Positions 1-6,945 of a stretch of 14,205 bases of DNA are shown in pieces. The position numbers and the translations under genes are program-made. The stretch lies in NCBI GenBank assembly GCA_964365905.1, contig CAYIRQ010000023.1, positions 1 through 14,205 on the forward strand. Reading direction: 5' to 3'. The stretch is from CAYIRQ01 sp964365905 (GTDB lineage: Bacteria > Patescibacteriota > Gracilibacteria > Peribacterales > Peribacteraceae). Within the stretch, counting starts at the first letter, position 1; every line of letters starts with the position of its first letter. Below the pieces are notes generated by a model. That model searched no databases. It saw only the letters and a program-made list of their open reading frames with translations, and was not told the origin of the DNA.

Positions 1-626
1 TCACCCATGTACACGATGAGAGGGATAAAGGCCGCAAGAATGAGGTTTTGCTCGAGCGTTACCTCGAAGCTCGCGATGATCCGAGCGGCAATGAGTCCGC
101 CGATGAGTCCGAATGCAAGCCACGGAATGCGATGCCAGAGTGACGTAAGGAGCGGAAGTTCCAGAATGCTTTCTGTGAATGCTCGTGTGTGCCGGATACC
201 CGCAAGACGAAAAACATTTCCATGCATTTCCCGATGGAGAATGGTCAGGATGGTGTCGTCGATGATGACGCCCAAAAATACATGTGCCGAGTCGGTTACC
301 GGGATTGCCTTGATATTATTTTTTACTGCGAGATAGGCAGCGTGCTCTTCTCGGGTTTCTGGACGAACAGCGACAAGCGATGTATTCTTGCAGATTTCAC
401 CGATTCTTTTTTCAGCAGCAGCTTCGAAGAGTTCTTTGATCGAGAGGACACCAACAAATTTTTTCTCATTGTCTACTACGTAGATGTAGTCGATTGTTTT
501 ATAGTCCGCAATTCTTTTCATGATCCGCTCACGCACGGATGAAACAGACTCCTCGAGAGAAGCAGTCGGAACCCTCGATGTCATCCTGTGTCCGGCGGAA
601 TCCTTGGGCCAGGTCATCGCAAGCAT
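1..626 (-). CDS. mgtE: MgtE-type divalent cation transporter, short form (3' end beyond window)
   Basis: Probable Mg2+ (or related cation) transporter of the cytoplasmic membrane. About 208 codons are visible. The first ~20 residues contain WPKDSAGHRMTS, which matches the linker just before the CBS pair of MgtE. Two CBS repeats follow (about residues 15-135, including DYIYVVDNEKKFVGVLSIKE and IKAIPVTD), then the start of the membrane domain: RIPWLAFGLIGGLIAARII, then LILAAFIPLIVYMG at the window edge. The start is ATG at 626; a second in-frame ATG lies at 617. An in-frame stop at 648-650 rules out a longer form, so the N-terminal MgtE_N domain is absent. The gene starts 7 bp after the uvrB stop and is probably in the same transcript. 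The family call is strong; the ion is inferred. Confidence 0.85.
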   Translation of the reverse strand, partial: MLAMTWPKDSAGHRMTSRVPTASLEESVSSVRERIMKRIADYKTIDYIYVVDNEKKFVGVLSIKELFEAAAEKRIGEICKNTSLVAVRPETREEHAAYLAVKNNIKAIPVTDSAHVFLGVIIDDTILTILHREMHGNVFRLAGIRHTRAFTESILELPLLTSLWHRIPWLAFGLIGGLIAARIIASFEVTLEQNLILAAFIPLIVYMG

Positions 627-633
627 CGTACAC

Positions 634-2637
634 TCAAATTTCCCTTCTCAAGAGTTCAACCTCATCCCGCAAATCCGCCGCACGTTCGTATTCCAGGTTC
701 TCCGCCGCGATCTCCATCTGCTGCTCGAGCTCGCGGATGAGACGCTTCTTTTCGTCCTTCGGGATTTTACTGTGATCACGCTTGGGGCGTCGGAGCTCCA
801 GTTTCTTGCTCTCTTCGGCAATATCGTGCACGGCCTTCTCAATGGATTTTGGCGTGATGCCGTGCTCCTTATTATGCGCTTCCTGCACTACCCTTCTGCG
901 GTTCGTTTCGTCCATCGCTTCCTGCATCGCGCGCGTTATTCTGTCCGCATAGAGCGCGACGTGACCGTGGACATTCCGCGCGCAACGTCCGATCGTCTGG
1001 ATGAGCGCGTCGCGTGAGCGGAGGAATCCCTCCTTATCGGCATCGAGAATCGCGATGAAGCTCACCTCAGGGAGATCGAGTCCCTCGCGGAGGAGGTTCA
1101 CACCGACGAGCACGTCAATTTCCCCGGTACGAAGGGAGCGGAGAATTTCCACGCGTTCGAGAGTCTTGATATCCGAGTGGAGGTACTTCACTTTAAATCC
1201 GCGATCAAGGAGGAACTGGCAGAGATCCTCTGCCATGCGCTTCGTGAGCGTCGTGATGAGCACGCGCTCGCCGCGATTTTTTGCGGCGCCGATTTCGCGC
1301 GCGATATTCTCTACCTGCCCTTTCGTCGGTCGCACGTCGACGGGGGGGTCGAGAAGTCCCGTGGGTCGGATGATCTGCTCAACGACGAGGTTCGTCTTTG
1401 CTTTGCCGACCGGCGCCGGTCGGGAGTGCTCGTACTCATAGGGACCGGGTGTCGCGGAGAGGAAGATCGTTTGACACGTGCGGGCTTCGAACTCAGCGAA
1501 ATTGAGCGGGCGATTATCGAGTGCCGAAGGCAATCGGAAACCAAAATCGATGAGTGTCTGCTTTCTGCTCTTATTGCCTTCATGCATCCCCCGGACCTGC
1601 GGAACCGTCATGTGGGATTCATCGATGAAGAGAAGATAATCTTTCGGGAAATAATCGAGGAGTGTTTCAGCAGGACTACCCGGAGTTTTGAGATTCAGAT
1701 AGCGAACATAATTTTCAATGCCCGTGCAGTACCCCGTTTCCGAGAGCATTTCACAGTCGTACTCCGTGCGTTGCCGAAGACGCTCCGCCTTCGCGAATTC
1801 CTTCGCTTCGAGAAAAAATCGCTCCCGCTCCTTGAGTTCCTCGCGGATGCCTGCGAGCGCTCTCTCGATTTTTTCGCGCGTTGTCACGTTATGGGATGCG
1901 GGGAAGATCGTCACTTCCGCCATTTCGGTGATCACTTCGCCCGTGAAGCTATCCACCTCTGTGATGGATTCCACTTCATCAAAGGCGATTTCGAGGCGGA
2001 TCACCGTGTCGTCGCTCGGCGGAAAAACTTCCACGGTGTCTCCGAGAACATGCACCATTCCTTGTTTGAACTCGATGCCAGATCGCCGATATTGAATTTC
2101 AGTGAGTTTTCGGAGAAATGCATCGCGCGCGATTTTTTCGCCTCTGCGCACGGTGATCGCGAGACCCTCATAATCCTCGACATTGCCGAGGCCATAGATA
2201 CACGAGACCGATGCAACGACGAGCACGTCACGACGGGTGAGGAGATTATGGGTCGCAGCGTGACGAAACTTCTCGATCTCTTCATTGATCGATGCGTCTT
2301 TCTCTATGTAAGTATCGGACTGCGGAAGATATGCCTCCGGCTGGTAATAGTCGTAGTACGAGACGAAGTAGGAAACCGCGTTCTCCGGAAAGAAGGATTG
2401 GAACTCGGAGCAGAGCTGCGCCGCGAGCGTTTTATTGTGTGCGAGAACGAGTGTGGGACGCTGGAGTTTCTCAACGATATTCGCCATCGTAAACGTTTTC
2501 CCAGTACCAGTTGCTCCGAGCAGCGTCTGGTGCTTTTCTCCGGTTCTCAGACCAGCGACTAACTTCTCTATTGCCTGTGGCTGATCGCCTGCGGGTCTAA
2601 AATCGGAGACCAACTTGAAGGGTCGGCTTTCGGACAT
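634..2637 (-). CDS. uvrB: UvrABC excinuclease subunit B
   Basis: Damage-verification ATPase of nucleotide excision repair: it is loaded onto DNA by UvrA and then binds UvrC for incision. It is full length at 667 aa. Visible motifs in order: Walker A GATGTGKT (41-48); the beta-hairpin region that clamps one strand, YDYYQPEAYLP (about 95-105); Walker B DESH (339-342); FLSATPGPYE (392-401); helicase motif V GVNLLREGLDLPE (512-524); motif VI QTIGRCARN (547-555), where many homologues have GRAARN; and a C-terminal UVR motif that contacts UvrC (about 630-665). There is no Shine-Dalgarno before the ATG; instead a TATTCT hexamer lies 8 nt upstream. It carries no repeat-derived insert, unlike the glycan genes in this window. 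Confidence 0.98.
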   Translation of the reverse strand: MSESRPFKLVSDFRPAGDQPQAIEKLVAGLRTGEKHQTLLGATGTGKTFTMANIVEKLQRPTLVLAHNKTLAAQLCSEFQSFFPENAVSYFVSYYDYYQPEAYLPQSDTYIEKDASINEEIEKFRHAATHNLLTRRDVLVVASVSCIYGLGNVEDYEGLAITVRRGEKIARDAFLRKLTEIQYRRSGIEFKQGMVHVLGDTVEVFPPSDDTVIRLEIAFDEVESITEVDSFTGEVITEMAEVTIFPASHNVTTREKIERALAGIREELKERERFFLEAKEFAKAERLRQRTEYDCEMLSETGYCTGIENYVRYLNLKTPGSPAETLLDYFPKDYLLFIDESHMTVPQVRGMHEGNKSRKQTLIDFGFRLPSALDNRPLNFAEFEARTCQTIFLSATPGPYEYEHSRPAPVGKAKTNLVVEQIIRPTGLLDPPVDVRPTKGQVENIAREIGAAKNRGERVLITTLTKRMAEDLCQFLLDRGFKVKYLHSDIKTLERVEILRSLRTGEIDVLVGVNLLREGLDLPEVSFIAILDADKEGFLRSRDALIQTIGRCARNVHGHVALYADRITRAMQEAMDETNRRRVVQEAHNKEHGITPKSIEKAVHDIAEESKKLELRRPKRDHSKIPKDEKKRLIRELEQQMEIAAENLEYERAADLRDEVELLRREI

Positions 2638-2645
2638 GGCGATCT

Positions 2646-2651
2646 AGAATA
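2646..2651 (-). promoter_or_regulatory. Candidate -10 element of uvrB
   Basis: Read on the minus strand this is TATTCT, followed by exactly 8 nt (AGATCGCC) and the uvrB ATG. No Shine-Dalgarno is present. The spacing puts the expected transcript start at or next to the ATG. I see no convincing -35. The hexamer overlaps the first unit of the 8-bp repeat array, so it could be a by-product of that repeat. Confidence 0.4.
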
Positions 2652-2678
2652 ACAGAATAGCGGAATATCGGAATAATG
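2647..2678. repeat. Phased 8-bp degenerate tandem repeat, left arm
   Basis: Four consecutive octamers in exact phase: GAATAACA, GAATAGCG, GAATATCG and GAATAATG. A matching array in the opposite orientation lies beyond the assembly gap at 2893-2916, making a large imperfect inverted repeat around the 55-bp sequence at the gap. It sits between the divergent starts of uvrB and the membrane glycosyltransferase. Confidence 0.75.
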
Positions 2679-2730
2679 ACTTCGCAACGGTATCTTCAGA
2701 GAGCGCTCGTAGCACTTCGATGGCTTCCTG
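2676..2730. repeat. 55-bp sequence duplicated on both sides of the gap (left copy)
   Basis: These 55 bases are repeated without mismatch at 2831-2885, directly after the run of Ns. Each copy abuts the gap. This is what an unmerged overlap of two contig ends looks like, and 55 is a common assembler k-mer length. A real tandem duplication is the alternative. Confidence 0.95.
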
Positions 2731-2830
2731 NNNNNNNNNNNNNNNNNNNNNNNNNNNNNNNNNNNNNNNNNNNNNNNNNNNNNNNNNNNNNNNNNNNNNN
2801 NNNNNNNNNNNNNNNNNNNNNNNNNNNNNN
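2731..2830. other. Assembly gap (100 Ns)
   Basis: Exactly 100 unknown bases, the conventional placeholder for a scaffold join of unknown size. Because the flanks are identical for 55 bp, the true sequence may have no gap and only one copy. The 303-base intergenic stretch 2638-2940 holds only this gap, the 55-bp copies, the octamer arrays and two candidate -10 elements. Confidence 0.99.
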
Positions 2831-2885
2831 ATGACTTCGCAACGGTATCTTCAGAGAGCGCTCGTAGCACTTCGATGGCTTCCTG
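2831..2885. repeat. 55-bp sequence duplicated on both sides of the gap (right copy)
   Basis: Identical to 2676-2730. It starts at the first base after the Ns. Its last bases include an ATG (2875) in frame with the downstream gene, but that start is not favoured. Confidence 0.95.
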
Positions 2886-2892
2886 TCATGCC

Positions 2893-2916
2893 CGTTACTC
2901 TGTTATTCCGTTACTC
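2893..2916. repeat. Phased 8-bp degenerate tandem repeat, right arm
   Basis: Three octamers read on the minus strand as GAGTAACG, GAATAACA and GAGTAACG, with a decayed fourth (GGAGTCCG) at 2917-2924. GAATAACA is identical to the first unit of the left arm (2647-2654). The two arms are in opposite orientation. Confidence 0.7.
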
Positions 2917-2926
2917 CGGACTCCCG

Positions 2927-2932
2927 TATACT
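2927..2932 (+). promoter_or_regulatory. Candidate -10 element of the membrane glycosyltransferase
   Basis: TATACT, followed by exactly 8 nt (TCTTCTGC) and ATG 2941. There is no Shine-Dalgarno. This supports ATG 2941 as the start and a leaderless transcript. No clear -35 is visible. Confidence 0.5.
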
Positions 2933-2940
2933 TCTTCTGC

Positions 2941-5793
2941 ATGTCTGCCCGTCTCGAACAAATTCTCTCCTGCCTCTTTCTCGCCGGTCTTGTCCTTTTT
3001 GGGGGCTTCGTGACGCTCTCGTACATCGGGGTGGATGTGCATCTCGTGCTTTTGACGAAGGAGGCGATCTGGCGAACGCTCGTTCGGGAGACACCCTCTC
3101 CATTCCTGCGCGGGATCGATGCCTTCTTTCCGATGCTGGAGTACATGAGCGCCCAGTTTTCGCTCTTTCTCACCTATGCTGTGGTGTGCGCGCTTGCGTA
3201 CGCCGCTTTCGTGACGGTGCAGGTTCTCCGAACCGGGAAGCTCTTTCTGGAACTGCGTCTTTCCATTGTGCATGTTCTGCTCCTTTTCATCGCGAGTGTG
3301 TGGCTTCTCTCGACCACACTTTTCTACACGACGATTCCCGGCATCCAGCAGCGCATGCTCGTCGAGCCGACAGAAAAAGTGTACACAGGAGTCGGCCCGG
3401 AGGGTCTCGCTGCACTCCAGGAAAACTTTCAGAAATTGATGAATGCGGGATGCTTGCGGGAAATCCAGAGTGGAAATCCTGCGAAAGCATATTCCTACGG
3501 AGGCTTCTGCATGCAGATTGCATTCGTACGGCATGTCCTCTCGCAATTTGTCATGATCCTTTTCCTCGCATTTAATCTGCTCGTTCTCGGGAGCATTGTC
3601 CTGCATTTCCTGCGCCTCCCGATTCAGTCACTGCTTACGCGCATTGCGGTGCACATGGGCGCAGGCGCAGCCGTTCTCATCGCTCTTCTCTGGTTTTTCG
3701 CTCTTGGAAATATGCTCGTGCAGCCTGCCGTCGCGGGGCTTCTCCTGGGGATTCCCATGGTCGGATATCGATTTTCCTGGGACTGGCTGAAGCGCCTATG
3801 GCAGGAACGATGGATAACAAGACAAACCATTTTTTCTGGTGCCGTTCTCCTCTCGTTCCTTCTCCTTTCGTACCTCGCATTCAACTTTCTGACTGTTATC
3901 CGTCCGTTCCCCATCGGATGGGATGATCTCGGACGCTACATCAATAACCCGCGCCAGATCGCGTCCTTCGGTCACATCATCCCGGGGATGATTGCCATTC
4001 AGTGGGAATATCTCTCGGCACTTGGGTTTGTCCTCTTCGGGTATGAGAGCACCTTCGGCTCCACGTTTGCGATGGAGATCAATTGGTTTTCAGGAGTACT
4101 GGCAGTGCTTGCGATTCTCGCGTGCACGCGGGTGGTTCTCGGCCCTCGCACGGGACTCATTGCCGCACTCGTCTACTACTCGCTTCCGATGGTCGGACAT
4201 TTCTCCTATGCAGACATGAAAACGGAGAACGCAATTTTTGCATTTGGGGCATTGGGCTTTCTGGCGGCGATGCTCGCATTCACCGATGAGAGAGAAGGAG
4301 ACGCGCTCCTTGCTTCACGACGTCTGAAATGGTTGTTCGTGAGCGGCGTTCTTTTCGGTGCAGCCTTCGGAACGAAGCCGACGATCATCCTTCTTTTCTT
4401 GGTTGCCGGCATTTTTCTCACAACGATGCATCTGGGAGCGGTGAGTGGCGTTGGAGCCGCCTTCCTCTCACTCTTTATTATGATGAAAGGAGGAGCGATA
4501 TCGATACCGACCATTCTGGAACGCATAACGGGAGGCACTCTTGTTTCTCAATCTACTGCAGCGACCTTCTTTCTTCTTTTGGGGCTCCTTCTCCTTCTTC
4601 TGCCGCAACTATTGCAGCAACCTCGTTCCCCGCTTGAGATGCGCAAGAGACTCACTCCATTCTTTTTCTCTTCCATTACATTCTGTTTTGGATTCATTCT
4701 CTTCATCTCTCCTTGGACGATTCGCAACATGGGCATGAGCGACCGTCTGACTTTTCCTGCTCTCAGTGCTCCGAATACCATCACCCCCTGGATTGAATAT
4801 TCTGCGAAAAGCATCACGCCTGCGGCCCCCGAGGGATCACGGGGGCTCCCGCCGGAACTTGCGATCAATCCCGATCATGAGCAGTGCCGCGGAACCGCTC
4901 GTGAAGAGGAACTGGAGCGCTACTGGGGCTTCGGGGCAGGTCCCATGCATTACCTCGGACTTCCCTGGAGGATCGTGATGAATACGGATGCCCAGGGGTA
5001 CTACGTCATGACCTCTCCACTCCTTCTCCTTGTCCCACTCCTTCTTCTCCTGCCCTTCTTCTATCGCACCCGGCTGCTTCGCCTGCTCTTTTTTGGAACG
5101 CTGTTTTACGTCGTGCTCTGGATGGTCCTTGCGAGCGGTATTCCCTGGTACGGCATTGGGATGTTCCTTGGGCTTGCCATCCTCGTCGAAGCTCTCTACG
5201 ACGGCGCGCCGAACCGCATCAGCCGCATTGCGAGCGGCTTACTTTTGACTATTGGTCTCCTTCTATCGTTCTCTTTCCGATCGTGGCAGTTTGATATGCA
5301 GGAAAGTTTGTATGAATATCCGTGGGGAAAAGCGTCTGCGAATGTTCTGATGGAGATGACAGTTCCGGATTACGATGACATTGCGGAGAACGTCATGCGC
5401 CTCACGCGGGAGCGTCCGGAGCAGCCGTACCTCTACCGCATGGGAACCTTCATCAGTTACTTTGTCCCGCAAAATTTGAAGATCATTACCCTCAATGACA
5501 ATCAGCTGGGATTTTTTAATTGTCTCAATCAGGAGGGGGATCATCTCCTCACATTGAAGCGCCTCCTCGCGCTCGGGTTCCACAGCATAATCTTCGATAC
5601 CAACACGGCGACGATTGAGAAAGATCCCAATGGAACGCTCCATCAAAAAGTGAACCGCTTTCTTGAATTTGCGAATGACGCGTCGCTCGGGATCACCTCG
5701 GTCGTGAATAACTCGAATGGAGGAGTGGCCTACATGATTCTGCCGGAGCGCGCACCGGAGGCTGCGGCCGCGGGCGAAGAGGCAAAAAACTGA
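2941..5793 (+). CDS. Large multi-pass glycosyltransferase, PMT/ArnT-like (GT-C fold)
   Basis: A 950-aa membrane protein expected to move a sugar from a polyprenyl-phosphate donor onto protein, lipid or glycan on the outer face of the membrane. About 310 N-terminal residues hold roughly seven hydrophobic helices. The putative catalytic loop follows at 321-333, PFPIGWDDLGRY; D328/D329 occupy the place of the acidic pair in PMT/ArnT enzymes. More helices follow, then a soluble C-terminal domain from about residue 780 to the end. I chose ATG 2941 over 2875 because 2875 lies in the 55-bp gap-flanking sequence, its extension would be encoded by the octamer array, and a TATACT hexamer lies 8 nt before 2941. 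The next gene is a DPM1-like GT2 that could make its donor. The enzyme class is likely; donor and acceptor are unknown. Confidence 0.8.
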   Translation: MSARLEQILSCLFLAGLVLFGGFVTLSYIGVDVHLVLLTKEAIWRTLVRETPSPFLRGIDAFFPMLEYMSAQFSLFLTYAVVCALAYAAFVTVQVLRTGKLFLELRLSIVHVLLLFIASVWLLSTTLFYTTIPGIQQRMLVEPTEKVYTGVGPEGLAALQENFQKLMNAGCLREIQSGNPAKAYSYGGFCMQIAFVRHVLSQFVMILFLAFNLLVLGSIVLHFLRLPIQSLLTRIAVHMGAGAAVLIALLWFFALGNMLVQPAVAGLLLGIPMVGYRFSWDWLKRLWQERWITRQTIFSGAVLLSFLLLSYLAFNFLTVIRPFPIGWDDLGRYINNPRQIASFGHIIPGMIAIQWEYLSALGFVLFGYESTFGSTFAMEINWFSGVLAVLAILACTRVVLGPRTGLIAALVYYSLPMVGHFSYADMKTENAIFAFGALGFLAAMLAFTDEREGDALLASRRLKWLFVSGVLFGAAFGTKPTIILLFLVAGIFLTTMHLGAVSGVGAAFLSLFIMMKGGAISIPTILERITGGTLVSQSTAATFFLLLGLLLLLLPQLLQQPRSPLEMRKRLTPFFFSSITFCFGFILFISPWTIRNMGMSDRLTFPALSAPNTITPWIEYSAKSITPAAPEGSRGLPPELAINPDHEQCRGTAREEELERYWGFGAGPMHYLGLPWRIVMNTDAQGYYVMTSPLLLLVPLLLLLPFFYRTRLLRLLFFGTLFYVVLWMVLASGIPWYGIGMFLGLAILVEALYDGAPNRISRIASGLLLTIGLLLSFSFRSWQFDMQESLYEYPWGKASANVLMEMTVPDYDDIAENVMRLTRERPEQPYLYRMGTFISYFVPQNLKIITLNDNQLGFFNCLNQEGDHLLTLKRLLALGFHSIIFDTNTATIEKDPNGTLHQKVNRFLEFANDASLGITSVVNNSNGGVAYMILPERAPEAAAAGEEAKN
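4825..4846. repeat. Small GC-rich hairpin inside the membrane glycosyltransferase gene
   Basis: GCCCCCG and CGGGGGC, a perfect 7-bp stem with an 8-nt loop (AGGGATCA). It is read in frame as part of APEGSRGL (residues 629-636), in a hydrophilic loop. It resembles GC-rich inserted palindromes but is short enough to arise by chance. Confidence 0.35.
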
Positions 5794-5799
5794 TATGAT
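5791..5799 (+). promoter_or_regulatory. Candidate extended -10 element of the GT2 gene
   Basis: TGATATGAT fits an extended -10 (TGn then TATGAT). The TGA is also the stop codon of the upstream gene. TATGAT ends exactly 8 nt before the GT2 ATG at 5808, and no Shine-Dalgarno is present. This suggests an internal promoter giving a leaderless GT2-DUF2304 transcript. Confidence 0.45.
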
Positions 5800-5807
5800 C
5801 GCTTTCC

Positions 5808-6479
5808 ATGCAGATACTCGCAGTGATCCCGGCGTACCGCGAAGGGAAGCATATCTCCGACGTCGTTCGTGAAACGGCAAAATTCGTCGATCGCGTGATC
5901 GTCGTGGATGACGGGTCCGACGATGGAACATCAGAGAACGCGCGAAAAGCAGGTGCGCTCGTTCTCACGCATTCCATGAATTGCGGGCCGGGTGCCGCGA
6001 CAATGACCGGGATTCATGCGGCGCGTAGACTGGGAGCGGACATAGTGGTAACGCTGGATGCTGATGGTCAGCACAGTCCTTCCGATATTCCAAAGATCCT
6101 GGATCCGGTACTGCGAGGAGAAGCGGACATCGTCATCGGGACGCGTTTCCGCGGGCCGAAGAACACCATTCCGCTCCTCCGACGCATCTTCAATGGGATT
6201 GGAAACCTCATTACGTACATCACGACGGGTACCTACGTGAGCGACAGTCAGTCGGGCTTCAAGGCATTTGGGCCCGAAGCGATTCGCTCGCTCCATCTCC
6301 ATCTCTCCGGGTTTGAATTCTGCACCGAAATCATCCGGGAAGCCGCTCATCACCACTGGCGGGTCGTCGAAATACCCATCCGGGTGACGTATTCGGAGTA
6401 CACTCTTGCGAAAGGGCAGTCGTTTTCCCGCGGGGTCGTGACTGCGTGTAAAATTCTCCTCCGTGCCTTCCTGCGTTAA
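5808..6479 (+). CDS. DPM1-like GT2, probable polyprenyl-phosphate sugar synthase
   Basis: Cytoplasmic-face family 2 glycosyltransferase, 223 aa, with no C-terminal membrane helix. Motifs: IPAYREG (7-13) and VVDDGSDDGT (32-41) for nucleotide-sugar binding; NCGPGAA (58-64); the metal-binding DADGQH (84-89); and SDSQSGFKAF (from 145), characteristic of the dolichyl/undecaprenyl-phosphate mannose/glucose synthase group. It is the right length for the catalytic domain alone, and the small membrane protein encoded 3 bp downstream may anchor it. Upstream lies a GT-C enzyme of the kind that uses such lipid-linked sugars. The sugar cannot be read from sequence. There is no Shine-Dalgarno; an extended -10 lies 8 nt before the ATG. 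Confidence 0.9.
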   Translation: MQILAVIPAYREGKHISDVVRETAKFVDRVIVVDDGSDDGTSENARKAGALVLTHSMNCGPGAATMTGIHAARRLGADIVVTLDADGQHSPSDIPKILDPVLRGEADIVIGTRFRGPKNTIPLLRRIFNGIGNLITYITTGTYVSDSQSGFKAFGPEAIRSLHLHLSGFEFCTEIIREAAHHHWRVVEIPIRVTYSEYTLAKGQSFSRGVVTACKILLRAFLR

Positions 6480-6482
6480 TCC

Positions 6483-6866
6483 ATGACATTCGACTTCACC
6501 CCCTACCGGGTCATCGTTCCGCTCCTCGCGTGCTTTATTGTTATTTATGCATGGAACCATGTGCTGCGCGGGACAAAAACCATCTGGGAGGCACTCCTCT
6601 GGACGGTGTTCTGGGGAGCGATTGCGGTCATCGTCCTCTTCCCTTCCTGGATCAGTGTGCTTACGACCTGGACCGGAATCCGCGATCAGGCAAATGCCGT
6701 CTTTGCGATCGCCATCGGGATCCTTCTCTTTGTCGTCTTCCTCATCATCGTTCGCCTCGAAAAAATAGAGAAGCGGATTACGGATATGGTACGGGAACAG
6801 GCGCTGGAGAATGCGGGTCTGACAGAAAATCCGAAAAACGAAATTCAAAATTTGAAATCAGAATGA
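6483..6866 (+). CDS. DUF2304 family small membrane protein
   Basis: A 127-aa protein with hydrophobic segments at about 8-27, 36-56 and 72-90 (the last AVFAIAIGILLFVVFLIIVR), followed by the basic, helical LEKIEKRITDMVREQALE. This is the DUF2304 pattern. Members of this family are often encoded next to DPM1-like GT2 genes and are thought to act with them at the membrane; here the gene starts 3 bp after the GT2 stop. The last residues, about ENPKNEIQNLKSE, are encoded by a period-7 A-rich repeat that also supplies the stop codon, so the original C terminus was probably shorter or different. Confidence 0.8.
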   Translation: MTFDFTPYRVIVPLLACFIVIYAWNHVLRGTKTIWEALLWTVFWGAIAVIVLFPSWISVLTTWTGIRDQANAVFAIAIGILLFVVFLIIVRLEKIEKRITDMVREQALENAGLTENPKNEIQNLKSE

Positions 6867-6940
6867 AAGAAGCCATTTCATTTTTTGAATTTTCAATATT
6901 CGGATTTGTTTCGTGCTTCGTTTTTCGAATTTCGGATTTT
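6827..6940. repeat. Degenerate heptanucleotide repeat, two opposed arrays
   Basis: Left array 6827-6861: AAATCCG, AAAAACG, AAATTCA, AAATTTG and AAATCAG, five heptads in exact phase, overlapping the end of the DUF2304 gene. Right array 6881-6940, opposite orientation: heptads such as AATTTTC, AATATTC, GTTTTTC and GAATTTC, broken once by a 4-nt remnant (GGAT, 6902-6905). The two form a large imperfect inverted repeat ending 5 bp before the next gene. Confidence 0.8.
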
Positions 6941-6945
6941 TAGTT

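Noticed and set aside
1177..2562. Long plus-strand ORF (461 codons) opposite uvrB
   Set aside because: It is the antisense of a fully conserved UvrB; its translation has no domain-like features. The same applies to other long ORFs opposite known genes, such as 2911-3606 (minus) and 5931-6848 (minus).
2676..2885. CRISPR-like or true tandem repeat at the gap
   Set aside because: Only two copies, each touching the Ns, with an unknown spacer; an assembly overlap explains it better.
2875..2940. Upstream start ATG 2875 for the membrane glycosyltransferase
   Set aside because: It lies in the 55-bp gap-flanking duplicate and its 22 extra residues would be encoded by the octamer repeat; ATG 2941 has a TATACT hexamer 8 nt upstream.
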